This document shows, piece by piece, positions 59,840 through 64,000 of a stretch of 64,000 nucleotides of DNA (the stretch's first letter is position 1; each line of letters begins with the position of its first letter). Source of the DNA: Zygnema circumcarinatum (lineage: Eukaryota > Streptophyta > Zygnematophyceae > Zygnematales > Zygnemataceae); the NCBI GenBank assembly GCA_037447605.1, contig CM074806.1, positions 3,180,797 to 3,244,796 on the forward strand, given 5' to 3'. The position numbers and the translations under genes are program-made. The notes under the pieces are model-generated. The model saw only the letters and a list, made by a program, of their open reading frames with translations. It was not told the origin of the DNA and did no database searches.

Positions 59840-60690
59840 CGTAGGCAAAAGCTTTGCGGTCGTTTTGATCCGTACGACGGGTTCGATTATGTTGTCAAAG
59901 ATTAATTTAATGAAAAGGGGGTATAGTTGCCGCGAGTCTGACTTTGCCACGTTGCGCGTCCTTACTGGTTGTGCTTTTCGTTGGATCGAATGCGCCGAAA
60001 ATGGGGTAGATCGCGTACTTATTCTGTCATTGCCACGTGTCACTTTGTACGTACGACGGCGTGTTTTATGTGGCGTACGGATTCGGTTAGGTTGTGAACG
60101 ATGAATTTAATGAAATTGGGGTATAATTTCCGCGAGTCTGACGTTGCCACGTCGCGCGTCCTGATTGGTTGTGCGTTTCGTTGGATCGAATGCGCAGAAA
60201 ATGGGGTATATTGCGTTCCCATTCTGTCATTGCCACGTGTCGATACTTCGTGCGACGGCGTTCGATTTTGATGTTTTATGTGGTGTACGGATTCGGTTAG
60301 GTTGTGAATGATGAATTTAATGAAAATGGGGTATAGTTTCCGCGAGTCTGACGTTGCCACGTCGCGCGTCCTGATTGGTTGTGCGTTTCGTTGGATCGAA
60401 TGCGCAGAAAATGGGGTATATTGCGTTCCCATTCTGTCATTGCCACGTGTCGATACTTCGTGCGACGGCGTTCGATTTTGATGTTTTATGTGGTGTACGG
60501 ATTCGGTTAGGTTGTGAATGATGAATTTAATGAAAATGGGGTATAGTTTCCGCGAGTCTGACGTTGCCACGTCGCGCGTCATGATTGGTTGTGTGTTTCG
60601 TCGGATTTAATGCGTAGAAAATGTGGTATATCTCGTACCGATTCTGTGATTGCCACGTGTCGTTTTCTATGTACGACAGTTTGTGGTTAT
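59840..60690. repeat. About 210-nt tandem repeat, four units
   Basis: The anchor GGGGTATAGTT...CCGCGAGTCTGACG recurs at 59921, 60121, 60331 and 60541, so periods are 200, 210 and 210 nt. The middle two copies are nearly identical. Each unit contains GTTGCCACGTCGCGCGTC, a second GGGGTATAT box and TTGCCACGTGTCG. A further copy starts at about 63856 and runs off the window. Because 210 is a multiple of three, a 180-residue frame stays open on the minus strand. Confidence 0.9.
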
Positions 60691-61028
60691 GATGTTTTAC
60701 GGGACGTATTGTTTAAAGTGGCCACGTGGTGCATTCCTATTGGTTAGCACGAACGGAATTAGTTATACTTCTTATCCAGTCAGAAATTGCCACGTTGGTT
60801 CTGTAGTGTGTTTTTGGATGTTTGTTATCCAATCAGGTGTGGCCACGTAGCCCTAAAATGGGAAAAAAACCAAAAAAAAACCACACACAAACTGCTACGA
60901 CAGAATGTGGCCACATTCTGTTTTCGCAGTTTGTGTGTGGTTTTAAAAAAAAAACAATCTAAATATTACAACATTTGGCCTTATGTTGTAATATTGAGAG
61001 AGTTTTTTTTTTTTTTTTGTTTGTGAAA

Positions 61029-61182
61029 GTTGTTGTTGTTGTTGTTGTTGTTGTTTTTTTTGTTGTGTTTTTGTTGTTTGTTTTTGTTGTTTGTGGTTGT
61101 TGTGTGTGTTGTTTTTTTTTTTGTGAAAGTCACACACGAAAATACACAATCACAAACACTCACACACACACACACACACACT

Positions 61183-61254
<72 letters not shown>
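61029..61254. repeat. (TTG)n and (CA)n microsatellites
   Basis: TTG/TTTTTG-rich sequence (61029-61125) followed by a long CACA tract (61158-61254) interrupted by CTC. Confidence 0.95.
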
Positions 61255-61255
<1 letters not shown>

Positions 61256-61540
61256 GTACGAACCTTTTTTCATCACGATCTTATGTTTCCGAAATTTTTT
61301 CGATTTTTTCGAACATCGTCATCTCCAGGACCGGGTCCTTCCGAAATCTGTCCATGGTTATTTGCTATACAATACATGAGTGTGAGCGTAAGTACGAACC
61401 TTTTTTCATCACGATCTTATGTTTCCGAAATTTTTTCGATTTTTTCGAACATCGCCATCTCCAGGACCGGGTCCTTCCGAAATCTGTCCATGGTTATTTG
61501 CTATACAACACATAAGTGAAGCGTAAGTACGAACGTTATG
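61255..61540. repeat. 136-nt direct tandem duplication with partial third copy
   Basis: The word AAGTACGAAC begins near-identical units at about 61254 and 61390, and a diverged partial third unit at about 61525. Each unit contains ATCACGATCTTATG and GGACCGGGTCCTTCC. Confidence 0.9.
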
Positions 61541-61671
61541 TACATCATGATGTCATTTTTATCATGTTTATTTTTATTTTTTTTTTGGTTATTTCGAAAA
61601 CTTCCAAATGTCCAAATTTTCACATGTCCAGGATTTCAAAATGTCCAGCGATTTCTCTTTTAAGATTTCTC

Positions 61672-61975
61672 TTTTAAGTCCAAAGGACTGTATCTTTAAA
61701 GTCCAGAGGACTGTATCTTTAAAGTCCAGAGGACTGTATCTTTTAAGTCCAGAGGACTGTATCTTTTAAGTCCAGAGGACTGTATTCTTTTAAGTCCAGA
61801 GGACTGTATTCTTTTAAGTCCAGAGGACTGACTGACTATGGACGGACAACCTAACTGACTGACTGACTGGCCGACTGACTGACAGACACTGACTGACTTC
61901 TAATTGACAGACTGACAGACGGACTCACAGACTGGCCGACAGACTGACTGACTGACTGACTGACTTGTTAGTTAG
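61672..61975. repeat. 23-nt minisatellite followed by GACT repeat
   Basis: About six units of AAGTCCAGAGGACTGTATC plus a variable T run (61672-61826), each with the short palindrome GTCCAGAGGAC, then an imperfect GACT/GACA tract to 61975. Confidence 0.9.
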
Positions 61976-62057
61976 TAGCCTCCCTCAACACCCTCCTTCC
62001 TCCTCCTCCTTCCTCAACACCCTCTCCTTTTTCTTCCTTCACTCTTCCACCATTCTC

Positions 62058-62221
62058 CCTTTCACCACACTCCATGTTCCTTCTCCCTCCTTCCTCCTTC
62101 CTCCTCCTCCTCCACCAATCATTATTTTTCGGTTTTTCGCATTTCTCTGGTAGGAAGAAATGCAGCAAGAGCTGCAGCAGCAGAAAGGCAGAGAATTCGC
62201 AGCGACATAAGTGTTGGTTAC
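62058..62221. repeat. 164-nt direct repeat, copy A
   Basis: CT-rich half, then TTTTTCGGTTTTTCGC, GGTAGGAAGAAATGCAGC and GCGACATAAGTGTTGG; repeated at 62491-62655 with only a few differences. Confidence 0.92.
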
Positions 62222-62490
62222 ACTGCCTTCCCTCACTCACACATGCCAACCCCCTCCCTCCTTCAACACCAAATTCAACGCAAAAACCTCCCCTTCGCCC
62301 TCAACCTCACCTCTCCGAGGACGTGGACGCAAAGAAAACCTCAGCACCCGTCACTCGTCCCTCTTCCTCCTCCTCCCCCTCCCCCTCCTCCTCCGTTGCC
62401 GCTCCCCTCTCCCGTTCCATGGCGCTGCCCCCTCCCCCTTCAAAGGCCTCCTCCCTTCCAAGTGGGCGCCATCCAAAGGGCCCTCCTCAT

Positions 62491-62655
62491 CCTTTCACCA
62501 CACTCCATGTTCCTTCTCCCTCCTTCCTCCTTCCTCCTCCTCCTCCACCAATCACTATTTTTCGGTTTTTTCGCATTTCTCTGGTAGGAAGAAATGCAGC
62601 AAGAGCTGCAGCAGCAGAAAGGCAAAGAATTCGCAGCGACATAAGTGTTGGTTAC
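62491..62655. repeat. 165-nt direct repeat, copy B
   Basis: Matches 62058-62221, with one extra T in the TTTTTT run and a few substitutions. The copies are 433 nt apart. Confidence 0.92.
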
Positions 62656-62804
62656 GGTAGAATTCGGAACAATAGGGCAGCAAGCACCACCAACAACTCT
62701 TCAGCTAAACAGGCGAGTGTAGGAAAATGGATGTCGGGAGGACGTGAAGAACAGGGGAAGATGATATTGCGGTTGTTCCGTAAACGTTTCGTCATCGAAA
62801 CGTC

Positions 62805-63720
62805 GTCGACGTCACCGTACAGGCACGAAACCGCTCTATTTGGCTCTATTTCGGCTCTCTTTTTTTTACGTTTTTCGTAATCGCGGGATTGTGATTGTCG
62901 GTTGACAATGCCCGAAACGGCACGCGTGGCGCGCGGCTCCACGCGGCGTCACGACTACGCGGTGTCTCGCAGCGAGGGATGGCTGACGTCATCATTAATC
63001 AATAGAGGCTGATCGGACGGTGCAAAATTCGCGACGCACGCGTGCGACACCGGCGACGTCGTTCATGCGACACGCGCATACGACGCGCAGATGCGACGCG
63101 CGGCCGATCGGTTGGCCTGTTGACTTTCGTAACTTTCCTTTTCCGTCAATTTTTGTTCTGTTTGATACCACCCAAACGAAACGTAACAAACGTCAGTATG
63201 TTTGACACTAGAACGAGTACTCCGGTGACATCGCGACCCTGCTATAGAGGAGTACTTTCGTAACTTTCCTTTTCCGTCAATTTTTGTTCACGCAAATCGC
63301 GGGATTGTGATTATGAGTTGACAATGCCGGAAACGGCATGTTCGTACCGGTGTGTGTTGGTAAAGTGGATGGAAGTCAACGGTGGTGCCCAAGCGGCGGA
63401 AAGAAGCGTCAGTGGAGTCGCCTCCGAATGTCGGCTACGAATCAAGTGGTGCCATGTGGACCACTCATGCGTGGATCCGCGAATCTGAACGGACGGTTGT
63501 ACGGACAGCAGCCGGAAATGGCGAAAGAGACCTGACGGTCAAAGGATTTACAACGAGAGGGCAATCGGTAGGTCGACGTCACCGTACCGGCACGAAACGG
63601 CTCTATTCGGACAATCGTCTTTTGGACGAGGATGTGGCCCTTTTTTGTACGGTTTTCGTAATCGGGGGATTGTAATTGTCGGTTGACAATGCCCGAAACG
63701 GCATGTTGGTATCGGGGTGG
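62805..63720. repeat. Dispersed GTTGACAATGCC repeat, two long and one short copy
   Basis: 62805-62924 and 63571-63705 share GTCGACGTCACCGTAC, GGCACGAAAC, CGGGATTGTGATTGTCGG-type and TTGACAATGCCCGAAACGGC words. A short copy lies at 63296-63332 and a trace at 63782-63800. No coding capacity is seen; this is probably mobile-element DNA. Confidence 0.75.
63200..63256. mobile_element. Fragment of the MITE family, copy 4 (inverted, core only)
   Basis: Reads GAACGAGTACTCCGGTGACA then TCGCGACC, the inverse of the core of the element at 56726. Terminal repeats are largely missing. Confidence 0.6.
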
Positions 63721-63855
63721 GTTGGTAAACCGTAACAGCTTGTTTTGTCAAACACGGGACACGCAAGATTTGGAATGGGTCGGTTGACAACGCCCGAAAC
63801 GGTTATGGTGTTGGTCAAATTAATCACAGCTCCAACATACCAGGCTAAAAAAAGA

Positions 63856-64000
63856 ATTTGATGAAAATGGGGTATAGTTGCCACGACTCTGACGTTGCAA
63901 CGTCGCGCGTCCGGATTTGTTGTGCTTTTCGTTGGATCGAATGCGCAGAAAATGGGGTATATCGCGTAACCATTTAGTCATTGCCAAGTGTCGTTTTCTA
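63856..64000. repeat. Partial fifth unit of the 210-nt repeat at the window edge
   Basis: GATGAAAATGGGGTATAGTT, GCGCGTCC and GCGCAGAAAATGGGGTATAT match the array at 59840-60690. The window ends inside the unit. Confidence 0.85.

Noticed and set aside
60040-60582. 180-residue minus-strand frame with a repeated 70-residue unit as a gene
   Set aside because: It is explained by a tandem repeat whose period is a multiple of three; no start context, splice sites or domain. Kept only as an observation on the repeat.
60981-61515. Thr/His and Val/Cys repeat frames
   Set aside because: They are translations of CA, TTG and T microsatellites and of the 136-nt duplication.
61672-61975. CRISPR-like array (23-nt repeats)
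   Set aside because: Units are directly adjacent with only T-run variation and no unique spacers; it is a minisatellite in a eukaryotic genome.

Overview
The window is eukaryotic nuclear DNA from the green plant lineage, most likely a streptophyte alga or an early-diverging land plant. The evidence is a plastid-targeted granule-bound starch synthase, a plastid CBSX-type protein, a plant-type tRNA-Arg(CCU), a multi-PAS hybrid histidine kinase, 72-nt LRR exons and GT-AG introns throughout. The species cannot be named from sequence alone. All gene models below were assembled by hand from splice signals, reading-frame phase and family motifs.

Layout. 0.8-3.4 kb (+): hotdog-fold thioesterase. 4.8-10.4 kb (+): hybrid histidine kinase with about five PAS domains. 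12.0-15.8 kb (+): 3-hydroxyisobutyrate dehydrogenase. 16.7 kb (-): tRNA-Arg. 19.2-23.4 kb (+): plastid CBS-pair protein. 24.8-29.1 kb (+): granule-bound starch synthase. 31.7-35.2 kb (-): secreted LRR protein with an EGF-like tail. 36.1-38.2 kb: a 684-N gap, a reverse-transcriptase fragment and two TIR elements. 39.1-40.1 and 41.3-43.8 kb (-): two unrecognised genes, the second a small membrane protein. 46.3-48.0 and 50.7-52.3 kb (+): two neighbouring secreted proteins sharing one cysteine/tryptophan module. 53.6-56.0 kb (-): DHRS12-like SDR. 57.3-58.4 kb (+): unrecognised gene. 58.4-64.0 kb: almost entirely repeats.

Assembly caveats. The 2.2-kb segment 14942-17160 is repeated at 17171-19387 with a single 2-nt difference, and the copies are separated by exactly 10 N. 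It probably represents one locus (end of the dehydrogenase, tRNA, start of the CBS gene) assembled twice. Three genes or relics need a single-base change, or an unusual splice site, to stay in frame (about 3330, 32790 and 45070).

The genes form no operon-like unit. Several are metabolic or plastid housekeeping genes (branched-chain amino-acid catabolism, amylose synthesis, redox or energy sensing by CBS domains). The right half is richer in secreted proteins and transposon-derived repeats. The most novel-looking signal is the shared motif CC-x2-C-x5-C-x2-W-x-W, present once in the gene at 46.3 kb and twice in the gene at 50.7 kb, where an internal duplication flanks a long Ala/Glu/Lys coiled coil.
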